Part shown: one piece after another, positions 32,913-44,824 of the stretch | Position numbering within the stretch: the first letter of the stretch is position 1 | Layout: each line of letters begins with the position of its first letter | Assembly: GCA_043228905.1 (NCBI GenBank) | Contig: JBHGNT010000013.1 | Location: forward strand, 18,166,001 to 18,230,000 | DNA: 64,000 nucleotides | Direction of reading: 5' to 3' | Source of the DNA: Azolla caroliniana | Lineage: Eukaryota > Polypodiophyta | Made by a program: the position numbers and the translations under genes | The notes under the pieces: generated by a model | Told to the model about the DNA's origin: nothing | Seen by the model: only the letters and a program-made list of their open reading frames with translations | Database searches by the model: none

Positions 32913-33911
32913 TGTCGTGAAGTACGAAAGCTTCACATTAAAAGTCTACAATAAGATAAATACGTAACTAAAATAAAATTTGATAATGTTTTATATATAA
33001 AGATAATATTAACAACACATATGATAATATTATATATATGTAAAGAAAAGTAATATATATATAAATATATTATATTACACAAACAGGAGAGGACTTGAAC
33101 CAATAACCCCACCCTATGACTTTCAAATCTTACCATTTACTCTATACTAATAATATATATAAGATAAAGGATTTGCTTCATGATATAAAAACGACGTTAC
33201 ATGTTGTATTCAATAATATTTGAGAGACTCAAACCCACAACCTCATATACCAAAGTCAACACACCTACCATTAGGCTAGGTCCTTATGACATATATTTTT
33301 ATTCTTATGACATATTTTTTTTTCATACATGAAAGCTCAAATGAGCGAGATGCCTATCATGCATCACATGCATGACTTGTACCCTCCAATGCATCATATG
33401 CATGGGGACACCTATTTAAATGGTGAAAGAGAAGATCAAAGGGGGAGAGGTATGAGATATCAATCAAATATATATTACATAAGAGATACCATAAAATAGA
33501 GAAAGAAAAGAAGAAGTTCAACATAAAGGTGGAGCTCTAGCTTGGCGATCGTGGTGGTCAACTCTCAACAAGAGGGAGGTGGTTCAAGCCTTATCTTCAT
33601 CAAAATATTGAAGTGAAGATTGTTTTGGCCTACTATCAAGAAAGAGATGAGTGATTATCTTGTGAAACCAAGTTTGAAGGATCAACGACGCTTACAACCA
33701 CTTTTGTAACTCTTTCATCAAATAATTATAAATCTCTTTTATTCCTTCAAATATCATTCAATATCCTTTCTTGTCATATCTTGTTGATCTCTATTTACTC
33801 CATCTCTACTCATTCATCTCTTCCGTCCATAATCCTAGTGATTCCTTCCTCACTTTCACGATATCTTTTGTCTACGCAACACTACGCTTCCAGGCAAGCC
33901 ACGCCACGACA
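32913..33911 (+). repeat. Gypsy A 3' LTR
   Basis: 999 bp, starting TGTCGTG and ending CACGACA, matching 9870-10875 with scattered differences. The following GCGT (33912-33915) matches 9866-9869. Confidence 0.9.
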
Positions 33912-33915
33912 GCGT

Positions 33916-34540
33916 ATAACCACAAGATTCAAGGATCCATTTCTTTACAATTTTAGCAACCACTCTAATTGGTGCACTTCGCAAGTCCTGTAGATCACTG
34001 CAATCAAAGGTATAAGATTGCAATCCATTGTTGTCTAGGACCTCAAAATAAGAAACGCACCCATTAGGTGAAACGCCCTTAACAACCATCAATGTATCAT
34101 TGTGAAACATCCAAACCATAGATATTCCTGCCTGGGTTGGAAGGTTGTAAAAAACGAAGAATATGTTGCTGATATGGTAGCCGTCATTATCTTGAAACCA
34201 TGACCTAATTATAGATGTGTAAGTCGATCTTCTTGTGACATTTGCTGAAATTGAGTTCATGTTCTTACAGATGCATCCGGCCCATTATCCAATTTACCCC
34301 AACCAAGGTGAGTTCGTAGGACTAATACTTTTCCTGCATTATCCCAAAATAGAGAATTGGCAAGCATAGGCTGATTAAGTAATGCATACCATGTAGAAGG
34401 TTTGTCCTTAAGCAAAAATGATTTAATCGCATCCCACGCTCTTATGATTCCTAACAAAAATCTATTGGAGGCAGGATTACCCCTTTGCGTTTTCATGACG
34501 TTCAAGAATAACCACTTTAGAGAGGGTGACCATGCTCCTC
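33916..34540 (-). pseudogene. LINE relic, part upstream of the gypsy A insertion
   Basis: Minus-strand frames read IIRAWDAIKSFLLKDKPSTW, LRTHLGWGKLDNGPDAS, then (after a shift near 34258) SWFQDNDGYHISNIFFVF and IVKKWILESCGYT, which runs into the zf-RVT part at 9019-9865 when gypsy A is removed. This resembles the region between reverse transcriptase and zinc-binding domain of plant LINEs. The reverse transcriptase itself is not visible. Confidence 0.5.
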
Positions 34541-34545
34541 TTATC

Positions 34546-35548
34546 TTAGGAGTAAACTACATTAACTGATTTAAAAACATTCATTTCCAAGCTTTTGATC
34601 CTTCTTGTGTGCTTCGAATACTTCTTGTGCTTTTTCCAACTTGCCACATTTTGCTTACAACTCAAGCACAATAATCCTCTCTTCCGAACTTCCAAATGTA
34701 TTTGTTTCCCCATCTGAAAGCCTCTCAAGCTTCCACAAGATTTCAAGATGGAACTATCCGCTCATCACACATTTTCTTGAAACATTTCACGCCTTCATCT
34801 ACAAATCCATGTTGGGCATATACAACAATCAAGGAAGTCCAAGCCACAACGTTTCACACCATAAGCTCTTTAAATACTTCTCATGCCTTCTCAAGCATTC
34901 CACACTTGCAATACATATCCACCATCGCATTTCCTAGCACTATATCTTTATCAATATACCTTGCCTCTTGACCTCACTATGTATCTGTTCTCCCACCTCA
35001 AGAGACCCGATGTTGCCACAATCTTCCAAGAAACAAACAAAAGTCATGACATTTGAGTAGATTCCTTTGTTCCTCATTCTTTTGAAGCATTTTAATGCTT
35101 CATCACTAAATCCATGTTGGGCATACCCATCAATAAGTGCAGTCCAAGACACAATATTCCACACTGGAAGCTGTTCAAATGTTTCCAGAGATTTTTCAAG
35201 CAACCCAACCTTAGGATACATATGCACAAATGAAGTGCCAAGAAAAATATCCTTCTCCAAAAATCCACATCTTTTAGCATCCACAAGGATTTGTTCTCTC
35301 AGTTCTATGCTTTCCAAAGTACCACAAGCTTTCAAAATGTACCTCCGGAATATACCCTCAGCTTGGATTTCTCAAAAACATTCCATTGCTTGATGAACAA
35401 GGCCCTCTCGTGAATAAGAGTCGATGATGGAGGTCCAAGATACAACATTTCGTTCAGGTAGCTCTTCGAGTGGTTTTGGTGCTATTTTGTTGTGGCACCA
35501 CACTTTCCACACATATCCACCATAGCTCTTCAAATGGTTTTTGAACGG
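34546..35548 (-). pseudogene. PPR protein pseudogene (PLS type)
   Basis: Minus-strand frames contain repeated pentatricopeptide units: LPERNVVSWTSIIDSYSREG, KACGTLESIELREQI, DIFLGTSFVHMYPKVGLLEK, PVWNIVSWTALIDGYAQHG, MTFVCFLEDCGNIGSLEVG and, after further shifts, MKSCGSLRGFQMGKQIH. These are P, L and S motifs of organelle RNA-editing factors. Stops and frameshifts occur near 35390, 34937 and 34750, so it is dead. The LTR fragments of copia D begin at about 35549 and cut its 5' end. The repeat wording resembles fern and lycophyte PPR proteins in my memory. Confidence 0.85.
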
Positions 35549-36002
35549 TTTATCCAACATGTTTAGGGAGGTGGTTTGAGAGCTATAAATATGCATGTTT
35601 GTGTTAACTTTGTGGCCCATTCTTTATCCCACATGGTTTAGGGAGGTGGTTTGAGAGCTATAAATACGCTCCTCTTCCTCTTAGTTTGATATCCTCAATT
35701 TATACCCATGTTTGTGTTAACTTTATTGCCCATTCTTTATCCCACATGGTTTAGGGAGGTGGTTTGAGAGCTATAAATACGCTCCTCGTCCTCTTAGTTT
35801 GACATCCTCAATCTCCTCTTCCTCTTAGTTTGATATCCTCAATTTGTATTCTTCTCTCCCAAATCGTAATAGAGCATGTTGCTTTGGAGGACGTAGGTTG
35901 ATTGGCGAAACCTCGGTATTTTTGGTGTTATTTGATCTTTTCTTCTTACCCTATATAATAGTTTTACTTATGGTTATATATTGTTATTTCCACGCTTCCA
36001 CA
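35549..36002 (+). repeat. Copia D 5' LTR with triplicated promoter segment
   Basis: The segment TTTAGGGAGGTGGTTTGAGAG followed by CTATAAATA occurs three times (TATA boxes near 35583, 35660 and 35772) but once in the 3' LTR. Units starting TGTTAAC at 35602 and 35715 are 113 bp apart. A further short duplication of CTCTTAGTTTGA(T/C)ATCCTCAAT is present at 35785-35840. Confidence 0.88.
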
Positions 36003-36007
36003 ACAAT

Positions 36008-36019
36008 TGGTATCAGAGC
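36008..36019 (+). other. Copia D primer binding site (tRNA-iMet)
   Basis: TGGTATCAGAGC, five bases after the LTR end at 36002. Confidence 0.93.
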
Positions 36020-36153
36020 CAAGGTTTTGCCTGAGTATGCTCTGTGGTCGTAGCTTTGTCTGATCTTCCACATCAGAAAAGAATTGCTTTGGTAATTTTG
36101 AAACGTAGAGTTGTTGTTAGCTATAATATTGAATACTATTTATTAAGTTTATA

Positions 36154-39100
36154 ATGGCATCAAGAGATGAAAAAGGAAAGAATATGATCTCAAAGATTCC
36201 ATCGGGAACATCGGGCTCGTCATCATCATGGTCAAGGTTTCCGGTGTCTAGTTCAAAACTGGCAGTATAAATATTTGATGGTACCGTCCATTTCGGCATG
36301 TGGCAAGGAGAGGTTTTAGATTCTCTTTTTCAACAAGTTCTTGATATTGCCATTGAAGAAGATAAACCAGAAGAGGTAGACAATAAAGATAGGATCGTCA
36401 TTAACCGGTTGGCATGCAGAACAATTTGATCGTGCCTGTCCAAAGAGCAGAAGTATGCTTTCAAGAATGAGACTTCTACACACAAATTGCGGAAGGCATT
36501 GGAGGGAAAATTTCTGAAAAAAAGTGGTCAAAATAAGCTCCCAATAAAGAAGAGGTTATTTTGATTTGACTACATACCAGGTACTACTATGAATGATCAC
36601 ATCATCATGTTTAATCAATTGGTAGCAAACCTATCAAGTCTAGATGTTAAATTTGAGGATGAGGATCTAGCTTTGATGTTGTTATCATCTCTTCCCGATG
36701 AATTTGAACATTTAGAAACTACATTACTTCACGACAAAGAGTATGTGTCATTAGATGCTATTTGTTCTACTTTATATAATCATGAATTGAGAAAGCCGGA
36801 TAAGATGATAACCAAAGCAACGACATCAGAACAAGCATTGGTGGCAAGAGGTCCAAATCAAAAGGTCGAGGTATTGCCAAAGATGAGTGTGCTTTCTGTC
36901 ATGAAAAAGGGCACTGGAAGAAAGACTGTCTGAAGTTGAAGAGGAAAGGAAAGCGTCCACAAGATGCAAATGTTGCAGACTACAGTGATGCGGAATCCGA
37001 TATTTCCTTAGCAGTTATGCCTTTGATGGCAACACGTCCAGATGAGTGGATTTTGGATTCAGGTTGTACCTATCATATGTGTCTTATTCGAGAGTGGTTT
37101 TTTGAATTTCAAGAAGTTGATGGTGGGGTTGTTTACATGGGTAATGATCACCCATGTAAAACAACCAAGATAGGTTCAATCAAGTTTCAGAATCATGATG
37201 GAACCATAAGAATTTTGAGGGATGTGCGGTACGTGCCAAAGTTGAATAAAAATCTCATCTCCTTGAGGGCTCCTGAATCTAAGGGCCTAGTTGTGATGAT
37301 GCGAGATGGAGTTCTTAAAGCAACTTTAGGAGTATTGGTGATGTTGAAAGGTGTACGGAAGAACAATTTGTACTATTACCAAGGTAATACAGTGGTGGGG
37401 ATAGTGGCATCAACAACTTCAAGTACCAAGAAAGACACTGAAGCAACGATGTTGTGGCATATGCGGTTGGGACACGCTGGTGAAAAGTATTTGCAAATTC
37501 TTGCAAACCAAGGGTTGTTGAAAGGCATGAAGACTTGCAAACTTGATTTTTGTGAACATTGTGTTTTGGGAAAGCAACGAAGCGTGAAGTTTGGCACTGC
37601 AATTCATAATACCAAGGGTATTTTGGATTATGTGCACTCAAATGTGTGGGGATCTACCAAGACTCCATCCATCGAAGGTAGGCATTATTTTATAACTTTT
37701 GTTGATGATTTTTCCAGGAGAGTTTGGGTGTATACAATGAAGAACAAGAGTGATGTGCTTGGAGTTTTCCTTAAGTGGAAAGCTCAAGTTGAAAACCAAA
37801 CAAGGAGAAAGATCAAGGTTCTCCGAACAGACAATGGTGGAGAATACAAGAGTGATCCATTTCTGGAAGTATGTGAAGATTGTGGCATAAATTGACATTT
37901 CACTGTTAGAAGAACACCACAACAGAATGGGGTGTCAAAGCGTATGAACAAGACACTTGTGGAGAAAGTTCGTAGTATGCTATCTAACGCTGGATTAGGC
38001 AAAAACATTTGGGTTGAGGCTGTGACGTACGCTCAACATCTCATCAATCGTTTACCATCATCTACTTTGGGCTGAGGCTGTGACGTACGCTCAACATCTC
38101 ATCAATCGTTTACCATCATCTACTTTGGGCTGAGGTTGTGATGTACGCTCAACATCTCGTCAATCATTTGCCATCATCTGCTATTGGTGGCAAAACTCCA
38201 TTAGAGGTATGGTCTAGAAAACCTGCAACTGATTATGATACTTTGCATATTTTTTGTTCTACTGCATATTATCATGTGAATGAATCAAAATTGGATCCAC
38301 GAGCAAAGAAGACTTTTTTCATGGGCTTCAATGCTAGAGTGAAGGGATACCGTTTGTGGTGTCTTGAGGCAAAGAAAACGATTATTAGTAGAGATGTTAC
38401 CTTTGATGAATCTACATGTTGAAAAAGGTAAATCTAGAAGAACTGATTAATACTTTGACACAAGTGGAGGGTACTCCGAAGCAAGTGGGATTTGAGCAGA
38501 CCGTGGTGACACCAAGGCGAAGCACGACCGGTGACTCTCCTATGGCAGAAGAAGAGTTAGATGAGGAAGAGGTTCTGACCCAAGAACCTCTACAGAAATC
38601 AGAATCAATTGCAATAAGAAGACAGAGACGAGTAATTCAGAATCCTGCTCGTTTCGTTGAAATGGTAGCTTATGCACTTCCAATTTGTGATGATAATGTT
38701 CCATCCACCTACCTAAAGGACATTCGGAGCATAGAAAGTGGCAACTAGGCTAGTGCAATGGAAGAAGAGATGCCATCTCTTCATAAAAACAAAACATGGA
38801 AGTTGACACAACTACCGAAAGGGAGAAAGGCAATTGGGTGCAAATGGGTATTTGCAAAGAAAGAGGGATTTCCGAGTAAAGAAGACATTCGCTACAAGGC
38901 AAGGTTGGTGGCTAAAGGTCATGCTCGAAAGGAGGGAATCAATTATAATGAGGTATTTTCTTCGGTTGTAAAACATTCCTCCATTAGAATTTTGTTGGCC
39001 TTAGTAGTACAATTGAATTTGGAGCTAGCTCAACTTGATGTGAAGACTGCGTTCTTAAATGATGATTTGAAGGAGGAAATCTATATGACTCAACTAGAAG

Positions 39101-40217
39101 GATACAAGGTTGTTGGTAAATCGTTGTATGGACTGAAACAATCTCCGAGATAGTGGTACAAATGATTTGATAAGTTCATGAAGGGACAAAAGTACAGAAG
39201 AAGCAAATACGATCATTGTGTGTAATTGCGTAATCTTCAAGATGGTTCATGTACATCTACTTACTCCTATATGTTGATGATATGCTGATTGCAGCAAAGA
39301 GTGAAGGTGAGATTGACAAGTTGAAGGCTCAGATGAGTAAAGAGTTCGAGATGAAGGACTTGGGGGAAGCCAAGAAGATTCTTTGCATGGAGATAAGTAG
39401 AGACAGAGAGAGGAGCAAACTTTGGCTCTCTGAGAAGCATTATTTGAAGAGTATACTACACCGTTTTGGTATGTATGATGATACAAAACTTGTTAGTACT
39501 CCACTTGCTCCTCATTTGAAACTGAGTAGTCAATTATCTCCCATAACTGATGAAGAACGAGAATACATGGCGAAAGTTCCATATGCAAATGCAATTGGAA
39601 GCTTGATGTACGCAATGGTGTGTACAAGACTTGGTATTTCACATGTTGTTAATATTGTTAGCAGGTATATGTATGATCTGGGCAAGGGTCATTGGCAAAC
39701 TATGAAATCGATTTTGCGGTATCTTCAAAATACCGTGGAAGTTGGATTGACTTTTGATCAGGATAAATCACTTGGTAGATGCATAGTTGGATATTGTGAT
39801 TCTGATTATGCATGTGATTTGGATAAGCGATGATCTACAAGTGGCTATTTGTTCACTTTGACAAAGGCGCCAGTTAGTTGGAAGTCTACTTTGTAGTCAA
39901 CGGTGGCTCTATCTACAACAGAGGTAGAGTATATGGCAAATACAGAGGCTATGAAGGAGGAAATTTGGCTTCATGGGTTGCTTAAAGACTTGGGAGCTAG
40001 TCAGAAACAACTTGATGTGTATTCTGACAGTTAGAGGGTTATTCATTTAGCAAAGAACCAAGTCTTTCACTCACAAACAAAGCACATTGATGTTCGCTAT
40101 CATTTTATGCGGGAAATTCTCGAAGAGGAGATACTTCTCCAGAAGATTGATACTAAGGAGAATCCTAGAGATATGTTGACCAAAGTGATTACAAGGGCCA
40201 AGTTTGAACTTGTTTAG
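36154..40217 (+). pseudogene. Copia D gag-pol, multiply broken
   Basis: From ATG 36154 the order is gag (FDGTVHFGMWQ, FNQLVANLSSLDVKFEDED), zinc knuckle CAFCHEKGHWKKDC (about 36888-36929, in a shifted frame), protease WILDSGCTYHM, GAG-pre-integrase (LWHMRLGHAGEKYL), integrase (FVDDFSRRVWVY, LRTDNGGEYKSD), RT (VDDMLIAAKSEG near 39275) and RNase H ([27 protein letters not shown]). Stops or shifts occur at about 36268, 36428, 36931, 37893, 38420, 39150, 39831 and 40033. It is a Tnt1-like copia polyprotein that has long been inactive. Confidence 0.92.
38012..38180 (+). repeat. 58-bp triplication within copia D integrase
   Basis: The text TGTGACGTACGCTCAACATC starts at 38021 and 38079 and, with two changes, at 38137. 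The 58-bp period is not a multiple of three, so the extra copies shift the frame. Confidence 0.9.
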
Positions 40218-40348
40218 ACTTCGTTAATATCCAACACATTTAAAGTTGGCGACTCATGGTGCAGATTTGAAAGCGGACTATTTTATTTTGGGTTTGCTTG
40301 AGTAGATTTGTATTTAGAAGGATTAGAGATTGTGCCAAGGTGGAGATT

Positions 40349-40608
40349 TGTTAACTTTATGGCCCATTCTTTATCCTACATGGTGTAGGGAGGTGGTTTG
40401 AGAGCTATAAATACAATCCTCTTCCTCTTAGTTTGGTATCCTCAATTTGTATTCTTCTCTCCCAAATCGTAATAGAGCATGCTGGTTTGGAGGACGTAGG
40501 CTGATTGGCCGAACCTCGGTAATTCAAGTGTTATTTGATCTTTTCTTCTTACTCTATATAATAGTTTTACTTCTGGTTATACATTGTTATTATTTCCACG
40601 CTTCCACA
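40349..40608 (+). repeat. Copia D 3' LTR
   Basis: About 260 bp with a single TATA module (CTATAAATA near 40407), compared with three in the 5' LTR. Confidence 0.88.
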
Positions 40609-40611
40609 ATT

Positions 40612-40900
40612 GTTTGCCTCTTCTTGATTCTTCTTCGTCTTCATGTCTTGTTTCTCTAGAAGCCATGGTTGTGGGTCGTTTCCTTCACCAGAGAAATTCG
40701 GTTTCTCTGAAAACATAAAAGAGAAAAAATAATAAAAAATACAAAGCTGAAAGCATTTTCCAAGAGAAAGAAATAAAACCTTGCTTTCTGTATTCTGGTA
40801 GAATTGGGAACACAAAAGAAGTATTAGAAGAAGGGATTAGAGGGGAGGGTTTTTCGAAATTCACAAAAATGCCCCTCTCATTTACGTTAATACCCAAAAT
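40612..40900 (-). other. Possible truncated first exon of a minus-strand gene
   Basis: On the minus strand a possible 3' splice acceptor (TTTATGTTTTCAG) lies just upstream of ATG 40666-40664, which opens MASRETRHEDEEESRRGKQ and then meets copia D. The upstream pyrimidine-rich text resembles a plant 5' leader. It might be the start of the PPR gene whose remains lie on the far side of copia D, but nothing ties them together in sequence. Confidence 0.25.
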
Positions 40901-42572
40901 ACCACTCATTATACATACGTATATCCCACTTGTTCGTCAACTGGGTGCCATCCAAGAACCGTTTCGTCTATTTCCGATGGGTGACTATAAAATAGAGTTG
41001 TATCTTATTGACGGAGAAATGGTCAAGATAGTTCCAACATCAAGACTATGGGTAAAGCCACATAAGAGAATGTGCATCACTTATCGACCATGTCCTAGAT
41101 GGAACCATTGAACAACAATGTACAAACTTTAGTAGAAAATATGTAAATTTGTGCTCATATCTCTTTGCTTGCCTACCCTTTTGCTCTCCCTCGGAACAAA
41201 TCAATAAAAAGAAACGTGTTAAATCCACGCATTCATATGTTTTTTTGTGCCAAGGATACCCCATGACACCAAATGGTGAGTTTGTAAGTAGCCATAAGAT
41301 TAGAATGTTGCAAATGGATCCTTTGCAATGTGAGTTCGTTTATTTAATCAACACAACTTGTGCTAATGAGGTGAATGATACCTAGTTGGATGTGGTAACA
41401 TGTGTGGATCGTTCGGCAATAAATCTAACACATAGTGAATGAATAATCGTGATCTACCATGAACTTCAAAGATTTGGGTTGTTTGCATAAACATCCTTGG
41501 TGGTTTAAATAGGATTCTAGTAAGATCTTGGTTTACTATTTATTTCCCGTGTGCCATTGTAACCGCTCTTGCCAACAATATCTTTGATATGTGTGTTTGA
41601 TTGTATTCAAGCAAATGTTGTAGTTGAAAACTTATTACCTAAACCCTTTAGTTATTGGTCTTAGATTTTTCATTATGGAAGACATCATTTCTTTTGGCTT
41701 TAATGAGATCAAATAAATTCATGGGTAAATTTATGTGCCTTGGTTTCTTTGTTATGTAATAATATAGGGAATGATCCTTGTAGAAGTACTTACTTACCCA
41801 CCTATTCTTCACTCTTGGTGAATTTTGAATCCTTGATGAGTGAACATAAAAAGCTAAGCAAAAATACATATGCATTTTGAATGAAACTTTTCTCCTATCG
41901 ATGTTATCAATTCATGTCAAAATTTTGAATACCGTTATGAAGTTCCAAACCTTCCTCTTGCTTGAACAAAATGTTGTCCCATCTCTCAAGATGATTTCTT
42001 CATTCTGCAATAACGGGCCTTAGAATTATTTTTCTAGAAACTCGTCAAAATAATTCCAAATGTGACCCTATGCTCTTTTTTTAGCTTTCTCCTAGACAAA
42101 AGGTAAACATTAAAACCAACTTTCTCAAGACACTAAAGCTAAGTGCAAGTCGTGCTTATTTTGACCAAATCACAGTTGTATTTTGATAATAATTTCTTAT
42201 TCCAAACTAATGCAAATCTCCACAAACCAACTACAACAATGAATAGTAAAAACTTAACTTGAAAACTTTGGTGATGACATATGGCATTGTTTGTCTTGCC
42301 GATTTGATCGAGCAATATTTTCGTCACATCTTCCATTATGATTCTTGTTACATGCATAGCCATAATTGATCATGAAATAGGTTTTCTATAGTTTTCCCTA
42401 ATCGTATGATGAGTACGTGTGGGCTAATTCTAAACGGAATGAGGGTATGAATTGTAATATTCAATTCGAGGATGTGGGATAACTAATAAGTGTATTATCA
42501 TTTGACCACTTGACATAAAGTTGTTAAGTGTGAATACACTAGAGCCTAGGGTTTTTGTTTAGATAAGAAGTC
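40901..42572. other. Intergenic sequence, nothing recognised
   Basis: Only short reading frames without family motifs. I see no LTR ends, inverted repeats or RNA gene. Confidence 0.4.
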
Positions 42573-43319
42573 TAGCTACCGTCTTATCAAGGAGGCTTGG
42601 TTTATGTTGAGACTATGATAGTGTGGCTATGGCTCATGTTAACTAACCATGTTGATCCTCACGGAACCTAAGGTATGACTCACATCAACTGTTGATTGTA
42701 TGGGACCTCCAAGAGGTTTCGGTCTATCTCACATTGTTGATAGGGGGTGGTCACGTGGTTTGGCAACCCCCATTTATTTCTTTGGTCAATAATTCCTTAT
42801 GTTTTGCTTAATTAATTAGTTAGACTATAACAATCTATGCCATCATTTTGAGGACTCTCACTCAAGTTTGTTCATGATCACCATCCATATCAAACTCCAA
42901 TAGATTTCCCAAAACATTCGTGTGGCTTGGTTTATGTTGAGACTATGATAGTGTGGCTATGGCTCATGCATAGCTACCTTCTTATCAAGGAAGCTTGGTT
43001 TATGTTGAGACTATGATAGTGACTATGGCTCATGTTAACTAATCATGTTGATCCTCAAGGAACCTAAGGTATGACTCGCATCAACTGTTGATTGTATGGG
43101 CCATCCAAGAGGTTCAGGTCTATCTCACATTGTTGATAGGGGATGGTCACGTGGTTTGGCAACCCTCTTTTATTTCTTTGGTCAATAATTCCTTATGTTT
43201 TGCTTAATTAATTAGTTAGACTATAACAATCCTTGCCATCATTTTGAAGACTCTCACTCAAGTTTGTTCATGATCACCATCCATATCAAACTCCAATAGA
43301 TTTCCCAAAACATTGGTGT
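42573..43319. repeat. Tandem duplication, two units of about 350 bp at 398-bp spacing
   Basis: TAGCTACC(G/T)TCTTATCAAGG starts at 42573 and 42971 and similarity continues to CCAAAACATT at about 42918 and 43314. A third partial copy, CTTGGTTTATGTTGAGACTA, lies between them at about 42926-42968. No coding content is seen. Confidence 0.88.
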
Positions 43320-44229
43320 CGTAGGAAAGGCTTTCCTCCATAAGGCTCGCGAAAGGGAAAAGATGTCCATATGAGCATATGAAGAAATTGTATTATGTAG
43401 TAAAAAATAGCACTTAAAAAGATAACTTTTATCTTTGGCAACCTACTAAAAACATCCTCATTGTCAAGTCGATTGTGACATCTTGTTCTCGACCAATGGC
43501 ATGACCTTTAGAGAAACCTCCTTACGTTTATCCATTGAACCATCAAATAAAGTGTCATCATAATTGTATTACAGTCATCCATCAACGCAAAATAACTGCT
43601 ATTATAATCCACTACAATCACAATTTGGCGAGGTGATACACTTCCTTGCCATAACCATCTCATAACTTCGAGGTGTGCACTTTACCAAACTATGTATACC
43701 GAATTTTGACTAATCATCTTCAAACTAATCAAAAATATCCTTTCGCATGTACTCACTCCTCTTTCTCTTCTCTACTTTCCTTTGAATATAAAGCTCATGA
43801 ATAGGCTTTTCCTCACCAAATCTCTCTTCCCCATTTTGTGTTCAAATCCAAAAATCAAATCTCTACAATTCTCTGAAAACTTCTTTAATTTGCTTGCTAC
43901 ATTCACAATTTCTTGATTACTAAATTCTTGAAGCTTCATCTAACCACGTGACATCATAATGGCTCATATATATATATGGAATAATGTTGGCATAAATATC
44001 ATCAGGACAAGTTGTTGTGAAGATAGGATTAGACAGAAATGGGGATAAAAAAGACAAGGTGGGTTTGATCATTGATTATATCTAATGCATTTATTACCAA
44101 GACATTTATCATCGTGTGTGGGTTATGCTTAAACATTGTTATTATCATTGCATGTTTTATTCAACGTTCAGTATCCTCTTTTTATTAAAAAGGGTACAAT
44201 GATACGTGGCCCTTTATGCATTAACAAAT
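43320..44229. other. Intergenic sequence, nothing recognised
   Basis: AT-rich, no gene or transposon feature that I can support. Confidence 0.4.
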
Positions 44230-44450
44230 CCCGATTTCTCACACATTGCAATCTTGTAATGAAAAAATAAAATCAATGAACTTAAATTTAAGTACGTGCT
44301 CATAGTTCAATTTAACCATCTAATCTAGCATTCTCTCGGATTTCTTTAAATCTCAAATGTTTTTTTCGCCTAGTTCAATCTTACTATGTCCCCCAATTTT
44401 CAACACTAGGATAGAAAAGGGGGCATCGGTGATTCCAAAAGCTAGTCTTA
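44230..44450 (+). repeat. Dispersed repeat, first copy
   Basis: About 220 bp starting near CATTGCAATCTTGTAATG aligns in direct orientation with 50995-51220, including TAATGAAAAAATAAAATCAA and CTCAAATGTTT. Identity is moderate with indels. The family is unknown. Confidence 0.65.
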
Positions 44451-44467
44451 AGAATGTTTTTGTTAAA

Positions 44468-44538
44468 TAATTTTGCACAACATAACATAATCTTTGTCTT
44501 ATATTAAGACAAAGATTATGTTATGTTGTGCAAAATTA
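44468..44538. repeat. Perfect 34-bp inverted repeat with 3-nt loop
   Basis: Bases 44468-44501 and 44505-44538 are exact reverse complements, separated by TAT. The arms contain TTTTGCACAACATAACATAA and its complement. The match stops abruptly at both ends. It lies 287 bp upstream of the G-domain gene start. It may be a small foldback element, a hairpin RNA source or a cruciform site. Confidence 0.95.
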
Positions 44539-44824
44539 CGTTGTTAAGTTATATACGTGGCAAAGTGGTATCGTCAATCCATTCATGTTAACATGTTCTT
44601 TTCTTGTTTATAGTTTCTGTTGTACCATTTATTTATTTCTAACGAATTAGTTTTATTACAATAGGAACATGCAAAAGCACGTCTCTTTGTAGGCCTGGAT
44701 CTTCCGTAATGATTAATGTCAACGGCTGGAAAAGCAACCTCCTCAGAATGAAAGTATGTAAGGCGGCAATCATAGATCAGGTGTACTCTGAGGGGTACGC
44801 AGAAATCTTATAATACACATTATC

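Larger units (their letters stand above)
9870..33911 (+). mobile_element. Gypsy A: decayed Ty3/gypsy element hosting four later insertions
   Basis: Long terminal repeats at 9870-10875 and 32913-33911 share most of their sequence and both start TGTCGTG and end CACGACA, a perfect terminal inversion. The flanks share GCGT (9866-9869 and 33912-33915), a 4-bp duplication. The internal order is primer site, gag, protease, reverse transcriptase, RNase H, integrase, all on the plus strand and all with stops or frameshifts. The interior is interrupted at 11080-11580, 13737-24556 and 25429-30718, and by 17680-23162 within the second. Gag, RT and integrase motifs belong to a Ty3 branch that I associate with fungi and seed-free plants rather than with common angiosperm lineages. 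Confidence 0.9.
35549..40608 (+). mobile_element. Copia D: decayed Ty1/copia element
   Basis: A 3' LTR at 40349-40608 (TGTTAAC...CTTCCACA) matches 35715-36002, and two extra partial copies of the LTR start lie at 35549-35601 and 35602-35714. A tRNA-iMet primer site and a full set of broken copia domains lie between, ending in a tract GGTGGAGATT before the 3' LTR. GTTTG follows the 3' LTR nearby (40612-40616) and precedes the LTR copies (35597-35601, 35710-35714), but the phasing is not clean, so the target duplication is unresolved. Confidence 0.85.

Noticed and set aside
40609-40616. GTTTG as a clean target duplication for copia D
   Set aside because: It starts three bases after the LTR end, and the 5' side has the same motif inside duplicated LTR copies, so it cannot be assigned.
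41648-42363. Minus-strand frames as possible LINE or host gene remains
   Set aside because: Motifs were too weak; no HxALP, CxxC or RT signature was found.
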